DNA of 64,000 nt from Porphyra umbilicalis (GCA_002049455.2 KV918876.1:1-64000), one strand, 5' to 3'. Counted from the stretch's first letter, positions 10,029-21,599 are shown. Notes: generated from the letters alone by a model not told the origin. A program made the numbers and translations.

Positions 10029-10163
10029 TACAGCCGTTCTCTCAAAAACCTCGCACGCCGGACTGTTGCACCGCTCTGACAAAGCGGCCGCTGCGACCTC
10101 GTGAAGGCCGATTTGTCAGATGGTGCAACAGCGGGCGTGCGAGATTTTGAGAGAACGGCTGTA
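10029..10163. repeat. Long inverted repeat (foldback element)
   Basis: Two arms of about 52-55 bp (10029-10083 and 10112-10163) are near-perfect reverse complements with a handful of mismatches, separated by a 28-bp loop. The ends read TACAGCCGTTCTCTCAAAA and its complement. It could be a foldback MITE; no clear target duplication is visible. Confidence 0.8.
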
Positions 10164-10376
10164 TTTGGTGACGCGGGTGGGGGCGCGCCCGCCCCTCGGT
10201 GAACGTGGCGGCGCCCGGTGCGTCCGTGCGGCCGGCGCGCCGGCACGCGCCACACGGGCCGGGAATGAGGTACTTCAGCTCGACATTTACGAATGATCAG
10301 ATACTTTCCGTACATCGTTTCATCCGTCCTACGACTGAGTGAGAAGTGGGTTCACACAACTGTATTTCGACAGAAA

Positions 10377-10456
10377 GACCAACACTTTAACCCAGTGATC
10401 GACACTTTAACCCAATGACCGACACTTTAACCCAGTGGTCGACACTTTAGCCCATG
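10377..10456. repeat. Iteron array B
   Basis: Four copies of the ~20-bp GACACTTTAACCCAGTG unit with diverged downstream flank (CATGGTACCGAGCTTCAGG). It lies outside the two complete units, just left of copy 2, and may mark the edge of another, lost unit. The rest of 10164-10910 shows no gene. Confidence 0.75.
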
Positions 10457-11532
10457 GTACCGAGCTTCAGGTGGATAGCAGGCCACTTCGAATGTGTATT
10501 CACACGTCGTCGTCATCCGTAAATGTCACGCCCCTCGTGCCCGGCGCACTACCCCTAAGTACGAATTGCGTACCGTACACGATTCTGGGGGCCCCGAGCA
10601 GAACGGCACCACCTCCCATCTCCCCAATGGTGGTGTTCAAGCAGCTGACGCTACCACCGAGGCCGTTGAGTGGTGCCGGGGGGCGCGTGCGACCACCCGG
10701 CGGCAAGCGTACAGGCGACCGTTGCGGCTGCACGGTGCATGCAAGGCCGCGGCCTTGCCGTGCGGCTAAGCGGTCGCCAGCGCTGCCCCATCATGGTGAC
10801 GGGGGGGGGAAGCGCCTGCCTGGCGGGTTGACGTGGCGGCGCACGGGGACACGCACACGCCGTCGCGGCCGCTCCGCGGTGAATTCAATGGCGCGGGAAG
10901 ACGGAGCCACACGGGTGCGCACGGGGAAAAGGAGCAGGCGTGCCTTTGGTGGTGTTTTTTCTCACTACCTTAGCTCGAGCGCACGCTGCGGTGAGCGCGA
11001 GCACAGTCGTCCCGCGGCGAGAATTGTGTCGAGAGTACAGGTCTTTCTCGTCTTCTTTCCCGTGCCCGGGGCTAGTCCCCGGGCGCGGGCTCTCTTATAC
11101 GCTCTGAGCGGTGCCCGCTCCACTCGCCCACTCGTCACTCGGTTCGGCTGCTGGCCAAACGGTCCGGGTCCGTTGGGCAGCGCGCTAGCCACGCTGCCGC
11201 CCTTGTGCTACAGTCGAACAGACGCGCCGCCCCTGCCCCCTTCCGGCCGTACGCCGTCGTCGCATCGGCCCGTCGCAGTGGTTCACCCATTCTGCACCTC
11301 TCCGCCGCCGCCGACGCCTCGGTCCTGCCTTTCGCTCCAAGTGCCGGCGCGCGGGCGCGGACCACTTGGGAGGTGCCCCCCCTGCGCCCGCGTGCCAACA
11401 GTGCTTCACTGCATGTCGGAGCACCGCCAGGGATGGTGTCGCCCTCCCCGTGGTCCCCGCAAGGCAGAGGCCACGACGCGTCGGGTGCAAGAGGGTTACT
11501 ACTCCTGCCGGCGCCGCTGCGACGGACGTTCC

Positions 11533-13660
11533 TCGTCGCGGGACGCCCCCCGACCACCCGAGGAGCGGGCTCGGCCCCGCTCCGTTGTGGTCGACATCCG
11601 GGCCCGCTGGCGCCCCCCCCAGGCGTCCCCATCTGCCCGGTGCACAGGCGCTCGACTTCGGCGTCCAGGGCCTGGCGGCCTACCTGCGGCCCGAACGTCG
11701 TGCGAACCGCGTCAAGGAGCGTTTCGTACGCGACCTGGAGGGTGGCACCCTGCATGTCCCGCAGTGCCCGACGGAAGACCGTCGCGTCGCGGCAGCGCAT
11801 GTGCGCCAAAGCCAGGGCCAGGGTCTCGGGCGGCGCCGTCCGCGCGGCCCATGCCGCAGACTCCTCCTGACGGATCGCGCGCACCGCCGCGACGACGCGC
11901 GCGGTGGACGCAAGGGGCTCCCGCGGGGGCTCTTGCGCGGCGTCCAGGACACCCCAAAGCGCCTCATCCTCCGACAATGGACGACGGCCGCCGGGGCGTC
12001 CGCCGAAGGCGACGCGGGCGCCCTTGAATCGCCCGGGTGTGACGGGGTGGAGGGAGTCTTGGTCGTGGGGGTGCCCGGTGGGACGCCGACTGGGCCGCGC
12101 TACGCTGGGACCTCGCTGCCGGGGAGCCGCCGTCGGGGCTTGGCGGTGGGGACGTCCGCTCCGCCGGCGACCCGGGTGCCGACGCCGAGCACGCTCGCGG
12201 GGGCACACCGGATGCCCCCGGACTCGGTGGTGCACGGAGTGGGCTCTCAGGCGTACGGCGCGACACCGCGGGAAAATCCCCGGCGGGGTGGAGAAGCTCG
12301 AACGCGTAGACCATCTCGGGTGCGTAGGCGACACGGATGGCTGCGACCGAACCGTCCGGGAACCGGTTCGTAACGTCCGACTGGTGCACCTCCTCCCACG
12401 GGACGAGGGGTAGGCCCTGCCGCGCGGCTGGCAAAACACAGGGGCCACGAGGGATCGGCCACCCCAGTGCCGAGCACGTTCAAGGGGATGCGCGTGATGA
12501 GGTGTGGCAACTCACCCGGCAGCCGGTACATGAGCTGTCGTACACGTAACTCTGCAAACCAGGTGGCGGCCACCTTCGCCACGAGTTCAGCGAGCAGTGT
12601 GTGCCGTAAGGGGCGCTTGCGTGCCACAAGCGCGCCCCGAAAGTATGTGACGACCAGCGGCCACGTGGGCGCCAACGAGAAGGGCAGTTCACGAAGATGT
12701 CGGGTACCTCCGGCAGCCAGCGGCGCATCGTTTCCGGTGAAGCGTCTTTGAAGAAGGAGCTCGCCCAGGGGGGGCAAATGAAGCCCTGGCGGGCGACCTG
12801 GCACGTCGCCTCCTGCACGGCGCGCCCGGGGGGGGCGGTTGACGGGACGAGGTGACCCTCACCCTGACACACAAACTCCTCCCAATTGAACCACGCCTCC
12901 GCGTCCTCCGTCTGCGGGTCGTCCGCGTGCTGCGATAGGAGCATCTGCACCGACAAGATGTAGGACTCGTCCGCGGTGCGAGTAGCCAAGGCAGCTCACT
13001 CTCAAAGACGCCCACCCGGTCCGCGTAGACGGCTGTAGGCCACGCCCGCCGCAAGCGGGCAAACGCCTTCGCAGCCACGACGACGTCCACACGGTCGCGG
13101 TCCATGCACCGCAGGGTGTTGAACGAGCCCCACCGGGCGAAGCGGAAAAACACGTCGGGGAGGTGTTCTTTCTCCGGGTGGCAGAGGACCTCGTTGCAAA
13201 ACACGAGCACCTCGAGTGTTGTCCGATGATGGCCGCGTGGACCGGTGACCGGGTCGCCATGAAAGTCGCCCAGCGGTCGCGCAGAAGCTGCGCGATCGCC
13301 CGTCTTGAAGACGTCCACGAACCCGCACGGGGTGCCCCACTGCCGGAGGCGCATACGCGCAATAGCAGTCACGCGGTTGGTGTAGGCGACTGCCCGCACC
13401 TTTGCCTCCGCCTTGGCACGACTGTGCTCCTGATGGGCATGCCGTCGAGGTCGAACGGGGTCCAGCGGCGTAGGTCCGCATCGTCCATCGCACCGTCCAT
13501 CGCGGCCCGACCCCGGGGTTGTGACGGTCGCCGCCGCCGTGGGTGTCGACCAACCCGAAAGAACGTGTACTCCCAAGGCTCCGGCACGCGCCGATAAAGT
13601 CGCTCGTGCGACTTGGGGGGCGCCGGGTGACAGGGACAGGGACACCTGGCTCGCTGGCAC
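11533..13660 (-). pseudogene. Unknown unit protein A, copy 2 (frameshifted)
   Basis: This is the same protein as at 2919-5072, but the frame is broken at several points relative to copy 1. One base is missing near 13436 (GATGGG versus GATGGGG), near 12976 (CGCGG versus CGCGGG) and near 12693 (CACGAAG versus CACGGAAG), the G run near 12067 has five bases instead of six, and there is a two-base difference near 13518. Here the 3' part, including SEDEALWGVLDAAQ and VFRRALRDMQ, reads in one long frame (11135-12448). Either this copy is decaying or these are homopolymer errors. Confidence 0.55.
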
Positions 13661-13837
13661 CAGCCGGGGACCCGTTTGGAACTGGCAACGGGGATTTTGC
13701 GCGCGAGAACGAATGATCGGGTCTGGGAAACGATCTCAGTAGGTCACAGTAGTTCCCAGTTGCCCACAACAGATACTTTGAATCAATGTAAACGCCAATC
13801 CCTCTGTTGGTCGATAGAAGTTTATTTCGACAGAAAG

Positions 13838-13936
13838 ACCGACACTTTAACCCAGTGAGAGACACTTTAACCCGGTGATCGACACTTTAACCCAATGGAC
13901 GACACTTTAACCCAGTGACCGACACGTTAACCGATG
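13838..13936. repeat. Iteron array C
   Basis: This is the counterpart in unit copy 2 of array A, with five ~20-bp units and the same conserved downstream flank with TATTTAAG at 13977-13984. It lies between protein A (minus) and protein B (plus). Confidence 0.85.
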
Positions 13937-14382
13937 TTACCGAACTTGAAGCGGGGTGTAGACCACTTTGAAAGTGTATTTAAGACTCGATGGGCGGCTG
14001 CTGTTCAATTGACACGACTCGACGCAACTACCGATCCGACGGCAGCAACATTCAGAAACGGGAAGCCCAACAGCCCGGCGGGAGTTTGATCCTCGTTGTC
14101 GAGGTCACAGCTTTTTGTCTGTGTCGTGCGCTGGGCATCGTCTTGCTTGGCGGATGGTTGCGGTGTGTTGGTCTGTCCCCTCGGCGCGCGCGGCGGGCAG
14201 CCTGGCTGTGCGTTCACGCCGACCCCCGCTGGACCCCCTTGACGCGTGCGCCCGGTCGAGGGGCGGTTTTCTGGGCGCCCGCCCCCGGTCTGTGGACCCC
14301 CTCGGCGCGTGCGCCCAACCCCCCCCCCCCCCCCACTCCTCTCTACACCTCTTGTCCTCCACCCCCGTCGTCGCCGCACGGC

Positions 14383-14898
14383 ATGGAGGCCCGGCGTCTG
14401 GCGGCGCATGTCGTTCGCTTCCCTGGCCGGCCTGCAGCGGCTGCTGCCGAAGTCGTGGACGCCTTCCTGGACTTTGTACACCGCGAGTACCCGCTGGCGG
14501 CGTGCCATCCGCTGGCATCGGAGCGCACGCGGGTGGGGATGATGGACCATCTAATGACAATGGGCGTTGTCATTCCCATGATCTTTGACCCTGACGAGCT
14601 GGGTAGGGAGCTTGCCCCCTTTTACGACGGCGTCTTGGACGCGGCCGGTATACGTTCGGCTGTAGGTAGCTGGGTGCTGCACGAGCAGATTCAGAGTGGG
14701 CACCGTGTTGGATGGGTGCCGCGCGCCGTTGGGCTGATGAAAAGAACTGCGTGTGTGCCCCCGTCCTATCTAGACTCTGATCTGGTCTCTTCTCGTGTGC
14801 TCCTGTACGTCCACCCACCGCACCGTCGAGGCAGGCGGCAGGATGGAGGCGATGATAGATGCGCGACGATACCAGGCCCTGTGTGTCACAGCACGTGA
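14383..14898 (+). CDS. Unknown unit protein B, copy 2 (extended)
   Basis: The first ~119 residues match the protein at 5813-6172. Here the terminal GLM is followed by AAA instead of a stop (copy 1 reads ATG TAA), so the frame runs on to 14898 for 171 aa through sequence that is non-coding in copy 1. The extension looks accidental. Confidence 0.42.
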   Translation: MEARRLAAHVVRFPGRPAAAAAEVVDAFLDFVHREYPLAACHPLASERTRVGMMDHLMTMGVVIPMIFDPDELGRELAPFYDGVLDAAGIRSAVGSWVLHEQIQSGHRVGWVPRAVGLMKRTACVPPSYLDSDLVSSRVLLYVHPPHRRGRRQDGGDDRCATIPGPVCHST

Positions 14899-15536
14899 CA
14901 ATTTGAGGTGAGGAGACGACGTGTAGGCCGTACGCCCCGCTCCCCTTTTCCGTGCGGCACTTGGGTGTGCTTTTGCACGTCCTCTGGTGCCCGTGCACCC
15001 ATGTGGACTGCCGCCGCCTTTGTTGCTAACAGTCCGTGGAACAGCACGAGGGCCCAACTGACGAACAGACTCCGAGGGTATGCCACTCGACACAGATGGA
15101 AATGCGTGACCGCGAAGCGAAGAACGAAAGCCCCCCCGCTTATTTTAGGAGCAACACTGGCGCCACAAACTCATCAAGCGTCCCACGCATAGAGGGCTTT
15201 GGGGTAGAAGCACACGGCCTTGTGGTCCTCGAGGGGTACACCCAGCGCAGCCGGCACGGCGACGTAACCAAGGCGCGTGGCCAGGGCCCCAAAGTCGAAA
15301 ACGACCTGTTCCGTTGTCCTCGGTACCGAGGTTGGTACAGAGCACCGCGACACGTCTGATGCCCCGTCTTGCACGTGTCATCGCAGGTGCGTGCAGTCGC
15401 GGACTTGCGGCGGGCACTGCAGCTCCTTAGACACAAGCTGCAGCAGGCCGTGGTGGGTCTCGGCGTGAGGCGCGTCCGCCACCGAGCACCCGAATGTCGG
15501 TGTTTAGTCGTCCGTGAGACGCCCCGTCCTCTCGGA

Positions 15537-15690
15537 TTCCTCATTGTCCTCATTGTCCTTATTGTCCTTATTGTCCTCATTGTCCTCATTGTCCTCATTG
15601 TCCGCATTGTCCTCATTGTCCTCATTGTCCTCATTGTCCTCATTGGCCTCATTGTCCTCATTGTCCCTTTTCTTCATTTTCCTCATTGTC
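15537..15690. repeat. 9-bp microsatellite TCCTCATTG (copy 2)
   Basis: Same tract as at 6975-7140 with a different order of variant units (for example one TCCGCATTG). The minus-strand acidic frame (MRKMKKR at its start, 15686-15504) is open here too. Confidence 0.88.
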
Positions 15691-16213
15691 CTTTTAGTTC
15701 AGTATCCCCATTGTCCTCATTGTCTGTTTTGTCAGGCTGTGCAGGCGACATCGACCGCCGCCACCGCCAATCAGTCGCCGCCGCCTGCTCCATCCAGTGG
15801 TTTTCCTTTTTCGCACTGGCATGACGTGATAGAGGACGCCACAGACACCTTTGGTCCACCAAGCCCGCGCCACCGCGCGATATCTTTCCGCGAGAACGAA
15901 TCATTTTGAAACATGACAATGTCACCCCCTTGTCCCAGTCACTCACAGGCCGATGTCTTCGATATTGGGAAGTGCGCCAAACCTGACAATGTCACCATCT
16001 GCTCCTGCAAGCTACAAGGAAGGGTGCCGCTCGAAAATATTTTGGCAAGCTTGGGATCACTCGAAACGACTCCAGGTCAGAGAGGCTGCCGCACCCTGTC
16101 CTCGAGAGCGTGCATCGGAACTGATCCCACTCGCCGTTGCGTGCCTCACTTCGAACCAACCCCATCCCCGGACGTCTTCTCTTCCATCCCCCCGTCACTG
16201 TCTCTCTTTGGCG

Positions 16214-17458
16214 ATGGCTGTTTCGGGCGCCGAGCGCAATCGGAAGTACAAGGAGCGGAAGCGCCTCGGCTTAGGGCCCGCTCCGCATGGAGCCCCGCGC
16301 ATATCCACCACGACCGAGGAGCGAGCGGTCGCTCTCGCCGCTGGTCGGGACTACAAGCAGCGGAGGTGCGCCACCAGGCGGGGGTGCACCTCCCCCCTGA
16401 ATGCCCCCCGCGTCTCGACCGGGTGCCGCCCCATCACACCAGGCAACGCTGGCAGCGGGCCTGCGGCTGGGGGTGTACTAGCCGCGTCCAACGACGCTAC
16501 CGCTGCTCAAGCTGATGACGCAATTGCCGAGCGCGATGATTGTCTCATACCCGCGGCTCGCCCCCCTTCTGATCCCCCTTTACTGCCTTTGGGTGATTCT
16601 TATCTGCATGTGTTTGGTGAGGACCGCGAAAAGCTTCAGAGCAGCTTGGTCCGAAGCTCGGTTGCTGAGTCTTGCGCCGATCGGGGTGCAGCCGCGATGC
16701 GGGCGTCAACCTGGGCGGTGGGGGGCCCATTGGAGCTGGCGCGTCGTGCGTTGAGTATTGGTGGACAGGGTCACTGGATGTTCTCGCTGGGTATCTTGCG
16801 GTCTTTGACGGCCAACGTCCAAGCTGAGATGCGGGCTCTCGCTGGGTCGGGGCTCGTCACGACCATCTTCAACTCGACAAGCGTGAGGGCTATTGTCGCA
16901 CAGGGACGGTCAGCGGACCGAGGCCGCGGCATGGTGCACCTGTGCGACGAAGCTGCAGCCGCAATTGGTGGCGCGCCCGGCCTCATGGCAATGGTTGCGA
17001 AGCTGTCAGGGCTCTCGTTTCTTGTTTCGACTTCGTTTGGTTGGACATATGGCTACCACAGGCCTGCTGCATTGGTGTCTTCTCTGCGGGCCTGCCAGCA
17101 GCTCGCGCACACTGACGATCGACCACCGTTTGTGACAGCGGATCCCCCTCGGCTTCTTGGCGCTCTCTTGGCCGTAGGGCCGGACACACGCCTACGGCTA
17201 TGGCCTGACTCGCACCGAATGGTGCGTGGGGGCTCCACCACTGGGGGAGGACCGGGGGTTCTCGTTGATGTCAACCCTTATGATTGTCTGGTTTTTCGTG
17301 GGGATTCTGTGCACTGTGGTGTGCGCAACAGCTCCCGTCTACATCACTGCCGCATCCACGTGTATCTAATCGCTGCTGGGCATGAGACAGACGTCGACTT
17401 GGATGCAACCAACCCGCTGCCTCGCTGGGCGGGACCGCGCAGGGCGCGCAAGTGGTAG
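16214..17458 (+). CDS. Fe(II)/2-oxoglutarate oxygenase-like unit protein, copy 2 (414 aa)
   Basis: This copy is full length and uninterrupted like copy 1 at 7667. It has the same basic N-terminal arm and keeps every expected ligand: AHTDD, DSVHCGV and HHCRIHVYL. Differences are scattered single residues, mainly in the N-terminal and middle parts. An open frame continues upstream to 15953, but the ATG at 16214 matches copy 1. The fact that this gene stays open while neighbouring protein A has several shifts may indicate selection, or simply fewer homopolymers. Confidence 0.6.
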   Translation: MAVSGAERNRKYKERKRLGLGPAPHGAPRISTTTEERAVALAAGRDYKQRRCATRRGCTSPLNAPRVSTGCRPITPGNAGSGPAAGGVLAASNDATAAQADDAIAERDDCLIPAARPPSDPPLLPLGDSYLHVFGEDREKLQSSLVRSSVAESCADRGAAAMRASTWAVGGPLELARRALSIGGQGHWMFSLGILRSLTANVQAEMRALAGSGLVTTIFNSTSVRAIVAQGRSADRGRGMVHLCDEAAAAIGGAPGLMAMVAKLSGLSFLVSTSFGWTYGYHRPAALVSSLRACQQLAHTDDRPPFVTADPPRLLGALLAVGPDTRLRLWPDSHRMVRGGSTTGGGPGVLVDVNPYDCLVFRGDSVHCGVRNSSRLHHCRIHVYLIAAGHETDVDLDATNPLPRWAGPRRARKW

Positions 17459-17957
17459 CAAGGTACGTTCTCTCTGTCGTGGTCGCCTTGGTGGGCGAGT
17501 GGTGTGTGAGTGTGTGCGTTGCTGTGATTGGTATGATGTCGTCCATATGCTGCGAGGAGGAAGACATGGCACGCATCTGTGCCAGGATCCACAGTGGGTA
17601 CATGAGAACTGACGTCACGGGGCTCGGTCTACGACATCGGCGCCCTGCACCACTGTGCGCGGCAGCCACCTTCCCTCGTTTATCAGCGTGTGTTTTTTAT
17701 TGCGACATCGTCCTGTTTTGTGTTTCTCTGCTCCCCCTGGACAGCCTGGACAGGAGGACCCGACCAAATAAGAATGCCGGCAGACAGTTTGGGCGCCAGG
17801 TCGTGGGCCGCCGTGGCCGGGAGGGTGCTTATCACGACGTCATTTGCCGGAAAGGGGGTGGCGCAGCGGGCGTGCGTAGTCGTTATGTCAGCATAAACGA
17901 CAGCGGCGGGCCGGCAAAGGCACTAGACCAACCCCAAATACAGTCAGCGTCCCCAGC

Positions 17958-18749
17958 ATGACATTTCTCGTCCACGAATGCACCGGCGGCGCCACCCCGT
18001 CGACCGCCGCCGCCGCCGCCGCCGACGGCGACGGCGGCCACGACGCGGACCACCCGCCGTGATGCCTCGCAGCCCGCATCGCGCACCTGTCGCTCCGAGT
18101 CCACGCGGCGGCGGCGGCGGTGGGTGGCGGCCCCGGCGGTGCGGCGGCCCGCGCTGACTTTGTGGCGTCCCCGCCGGGCGCTGCCGTCGCGGCGGTGGCG
18201 GCGAAGCTCATCGCCGCCCTCGACGTGGCCGCAGGAAAGATGCGCCTGCGGATGGCGCTGCTGCGGCGTGCGGCGGCGGGTTGGGGGGCGGCGGCGGCGG
18301 TTGCGACAGCCACCAGCGGCAGCGCCGATACGTCCTGGTCCGACGGCGCCGCGGCGGTGGCGGCGGCGCTTGACGGCCGCGTCTTCGACCTGTCGACGCT
18401 CTTCCACGCCTGCATCACCCCGTGGGCGCTGCCGCGGTCGGCGATCGCGGCACTCCTCGTTGCAGGCGCGCCAACCGAGCGGTCGGTCGTCGGGGCAATG
18501 TGGGCCGACCTTTCGGACCGCCTGCCGGTCGCGTCGGGCGTGGACGATAGGGAGCAGCTGGCGGGGGCGGGCACCACCATATCGGCGGTCGCCGCCTCCC
18601 GCTTCACCTCCCTCGCGGCGCACGCGAGGGCGGGGGGGGGCGGCGGCGGTGGGGGCGGGTGGTCCCCCACCGCTGCAGTGCGGCCCATCGAGGTCGCCAC
18701 CGCCGCCGCCGCGCCGGCGTGTGCGTATGGGGCGGCGGCGGGGGGGTAG
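17958..18749 (+). pseudogene. Nucleoporin Nup155/Nup170-like C-terminal fragment
   Basis: After one in-frame TGA at 18060-18062 the frame continues ARIAHLSLRVHAA, AAKLIAALDVAAGKMRLRMA and FDLSTLFHACITPWALPRSA, then a VVGAMWADL segment. This series resembles the C-terminal helices of Nup155 (R-I-x-x-L-S, L-D-V-A, D-L-x-x-L-F...P...L, W-x-x-L). Nup155 is a scaffold nucleoporin of the inner ring of the nuclear pore. Nothing upstream resembles the N-terminal propeller, so this is a fragment or a 3' exon; the preceding CCCCAG could be a splice acceptor. The TGA is present in both copies. The assignment rests on pattern memory and is tentative. Confidence 0.38.
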
Positions 18750-19170
18750 TGGGGCCGTTTTTGGAATGCAACGGACCTTTGTCCAAATAACCGAGGCTGA
18801 CGATCATACGAGCGGCTTCTATACGGCTGTCGGAACGCGTCGGGTGTTGTAAGCGTCTACAGGGAATTCACAAAAGCGCACAAAGGTGGGGAAGTACAAG
18901 CACAACGGACACGGTGGGAGACTTGGGATGGCCAGGGGGAGGGACAGAGTGGAATGCTGAAGGCGCTGGGGAGCAGCGACCTAGAGTGCGTGCATGTGCC
19001 GGAGCGCCGGTCGTCGTTGCCTTGTCGCACCAACAACCACACGGCAGCATCTCCTCGTCTCAAGAGTTGATAGTGCAATTTGGGTACACAACTACGCGTA
19101 TGATCCGGAGACGACAGAGGCGCCACCAAACTGACCGCCCACCACCAGACATAACCCCGCTGCCGACGAC
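18750..19170. other. Intergenic, nothing recognised
   Basis: Mixed-composition sequence between the Nup155-like fragment and the third unit remnant. No gene, RNA or repeat recognised. Confidence 0.4.
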
Positions 19171-19760
19171 CCGATGATCGACACTTTCACCCAGTGATCG
19201 ACACTTTCACGCAGTGACCGACACTTGACCCCAGAGATTGACACTTTAACCCAGTGATCAACACTTTGACCGATGGTACCGAACTTGAGGCAGGTTGTAG
19301 ACCACTTTGAAATTGTATTTAAGACTGCGCGGGCGGCTGCTTTTCAATTGGCGCGACTCGACGCAACTACCGATTCGACGGCAGCAACCGCGACGGTGTC
19401 GCCTGGCGAGTCGGCGCTCTCACACTCGTGCCCGGCGGTGGTGGTGGTGGAGACGCGCACGTCATGTTGATGGGTGTCGGTGGGTGTCGGTGGGTGTCGG
19501 TGGGTGTCGGTTGCTGTCGGTGGGTGTTGGCGTGGGGCCCTTCCGCCACCGAGCGCCCGAATGCCGGTGTTCGGTCGTTCCCGAGACGGCCGCCCCGTAC
19601 ACTCGGATGCCGCAATGTCCTCATTGTCCCCATTATCCTCCTTGTCCTCCTTGTCCGTTTTCTTCAATTTCCTCATTGTCCTCATTGTCTGTTTCCTCAT
19701 TGTCCACATTGTCCTGGTGTTCCTCATCGTCTTCATTGTCCCCGCACCCCCCCCCCCTCA
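19171..19760. repeat. Third, decayed piece of the repeat unit
   Basis: It contains iteron array D (19176-19276, with variant units such as GACACTTTCACCCAGTGATC), the conserved flank with TATTTAAG at 19316, a stretch matching the unit around CCGCCACCGAGC and CCGAATG, and a degenerate TCCTCATTG tract (19617-19745). The parts between them in the full unit are deleted. It is clearly older than the two full copies. Short GGGTGTCGGT repeats at 19467-19530 are private to it. Confidence 0.75.
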
Positions 19761-20641
19761 CCAGGTATGGTGGGGGGTCTGTAGTGCAGCGGCGCCACCC
19801 AGGCGACCGACACCAGCCGTGTTGGTCCAAATTCTCACCCCACACGACCGACCACCCCCACCGCCACGACGACTCGTGCGGCCGGGTTTCATCCATGTCG
19901 GCGCGTTCAACACCAGGAAGGAGGGGGTGTTTCGGCAAGGTGGTCGCACGCCCCGGTGGGATGGGCGTGGGGTCGTCGCAGCGCTGTGGCTGGGCCCATC
20001 TGTCGGACCCGTGGGACCTGTATGGCGCGCATGTGCTCTATGCGGCGACGCCGCCGCACCGCAGCGGTCGGCAAGACGTCGTCCAGGCGTCTCCATGCTG
20101 GCCAACGGTGGCGTTCAACGCGCCACACCCCTTCTGTCCGTGACACGCCCGCGCGTATGACGTCACAATCTTCCACACACCACCCCCGCGGAGGGGGGGG
20201 GGGGGGGGGCGGGAGGGGGGACTCGCGGTGCCCGTTCGTCCGTAAATTGTCTGCTCTCGCCGTCGGGTGCCGACCCACCGGGTGCCGACCCGCCGGCCCA
20301 CCGCCGAGCTTCTCCCACGGCCGCCGGTGCCCGCATGGCGGCCTGTGGGTACACCCACCTGCACGAGGCGGCGGCGGCATGGCGCGTGAAGCCGAGGAAA
20401 GAGGAGAGCGCGGCGGGAGTGCCTGCACGCACGAGCCGGCGGCGGCGTGGCGCGTGGAGCCGAAAAGGCAAAAAAAAAAGAAGGAGAGCGCGGCGGGAGT
20501 GCCTGCACGCGAGGGTGTGTTTGTGTCGTGCGCTCGGCCGGCCCGCAACCAGCTCCTAGACTGTATCGCAGGATGGTGTGGTCCCGCCCGTGTCGTGTGG
20601 CGGTCCGCGGCAAGCCAGCCACCGCTACCCGTGCCGTTTAC
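19761..20641. other. Intergenic with short tandem duplications
   Basis: No gene recognised. A block of about 70-75 bp containing GGAGAGCGCGGCGGGAGTGC and TGCACGC is repeated at about 20368-20436 and 20437-20511, the second carrying an A10 insertion. Two copies of a GGGTGCCGACCC motif lie near 20265-20295. This is probably the 5' flank of the Fanzor element. Confidence 0.4.
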
Positions 20642-20649
20642 TATAAAAG
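20642..20649 (+). promoter_or_regulatory. TATA box of the Fanzor gene
   Basis: TATAAAAG lies 160 bp before the chosen Fanzor ATG at 20802. A start site about 30 bp downstream would exclude the in-frame ATG near 20654 and favour 20802, which also has a better context (GCCATGG). Confidence 0.5.
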
Positions 20650-21599
20650 GTGTGATGGGTGCTGGCGCCGTGCACAACCATGCGCCCACAGGCCTGGCCG
20701 CCGTGCCGCCCCGCGCCGACACCCCCAGCGGGCGGCAAGGGCGCGCCACCGCCTTGAGGACGTCAAGCCCCCCGCCCGCCCGTGTGCGCTCGTCCCCCGC
20801 CATGGACGACCGTTCGTCGACCGACGAGGAGGAGGCGCCCGGTACGTCGACAGCGCTTCGGGCGCGTCGCAGCGGCCACTGTCCCACGACGCGGCGCCCC
20901 ACGACGACCACCAGTTTGGCGACAGCGCCGCCCCGCGAGGCGACGGCGAGCGGCAACGACAATGGGGACAATGGCGGGGGTGTGGCTGGGCCTGTGGGCG
21001 CAGACCTCGACGACGACGACGAGGTCACGCGCCTCGGTACGGCCGGCGAGGACGCGGCAATCAAGGCGGGTGGCCACCTCGACAGCGCGCGGCAGAGTGC
21101 GGCGTCTGCCGTGCGGTCGGCGACGGTGGAGGTTGCCGCCGCCGTCGCCGCGTGTGAGGCGGCCGGTGATGCGGGGCCGGTGGCTAGCTTGCGTGCCGCG
21201 AGTGCCCTCCTGTCCAAGCGCCTCGCATCAAAACCGGTGCACGCGCGAAGTGCCGTGCTGCAAGCCGTCGCCGCGGTGACGGTGCCGCCGCCCCGGCCAC
21301 CCGCACCAGACGAAGGTGACGAGGGCGCCGCGGCGACCCCCGCCAATGCCGACACAAGAGCCGACGCCTCCGCACGGGTGGTGTGCAGGCGCCTGTGCGC
21401 GCGAGCGCGTCACGCGGCGGGCAGCGTCTTGTCGGCGGTCAAGGGCCTGATCCCCATGGTGCAGCCCGACGCGGGGGACCACGCAGGCGACGACGATGGC
21501 CACGGCAATGGTGGCGACGCTGGCGCCACGGCGCGCGGCGGCGGCGGCACGCGTGGCCGCCAGCGTCGATGCGGCGGCTGCGGGGCGACGGGGCACAAT

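Larger units (their letters stand above)
10911..18222. repeat. Large repeat unit, copy 2
   Basis: This is the second copy of the 2297-9678 unit, with the same gene order: protein A (minus), iterons, protein B, microsatellite, oxygenase-like gene, Nup155-like fragment. It differs by scattered substitutions and one-base indels. Unlike copy 1, the sequence continues past 18222 into the rest of the Nup155-like frame. Confidence 0.9.
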
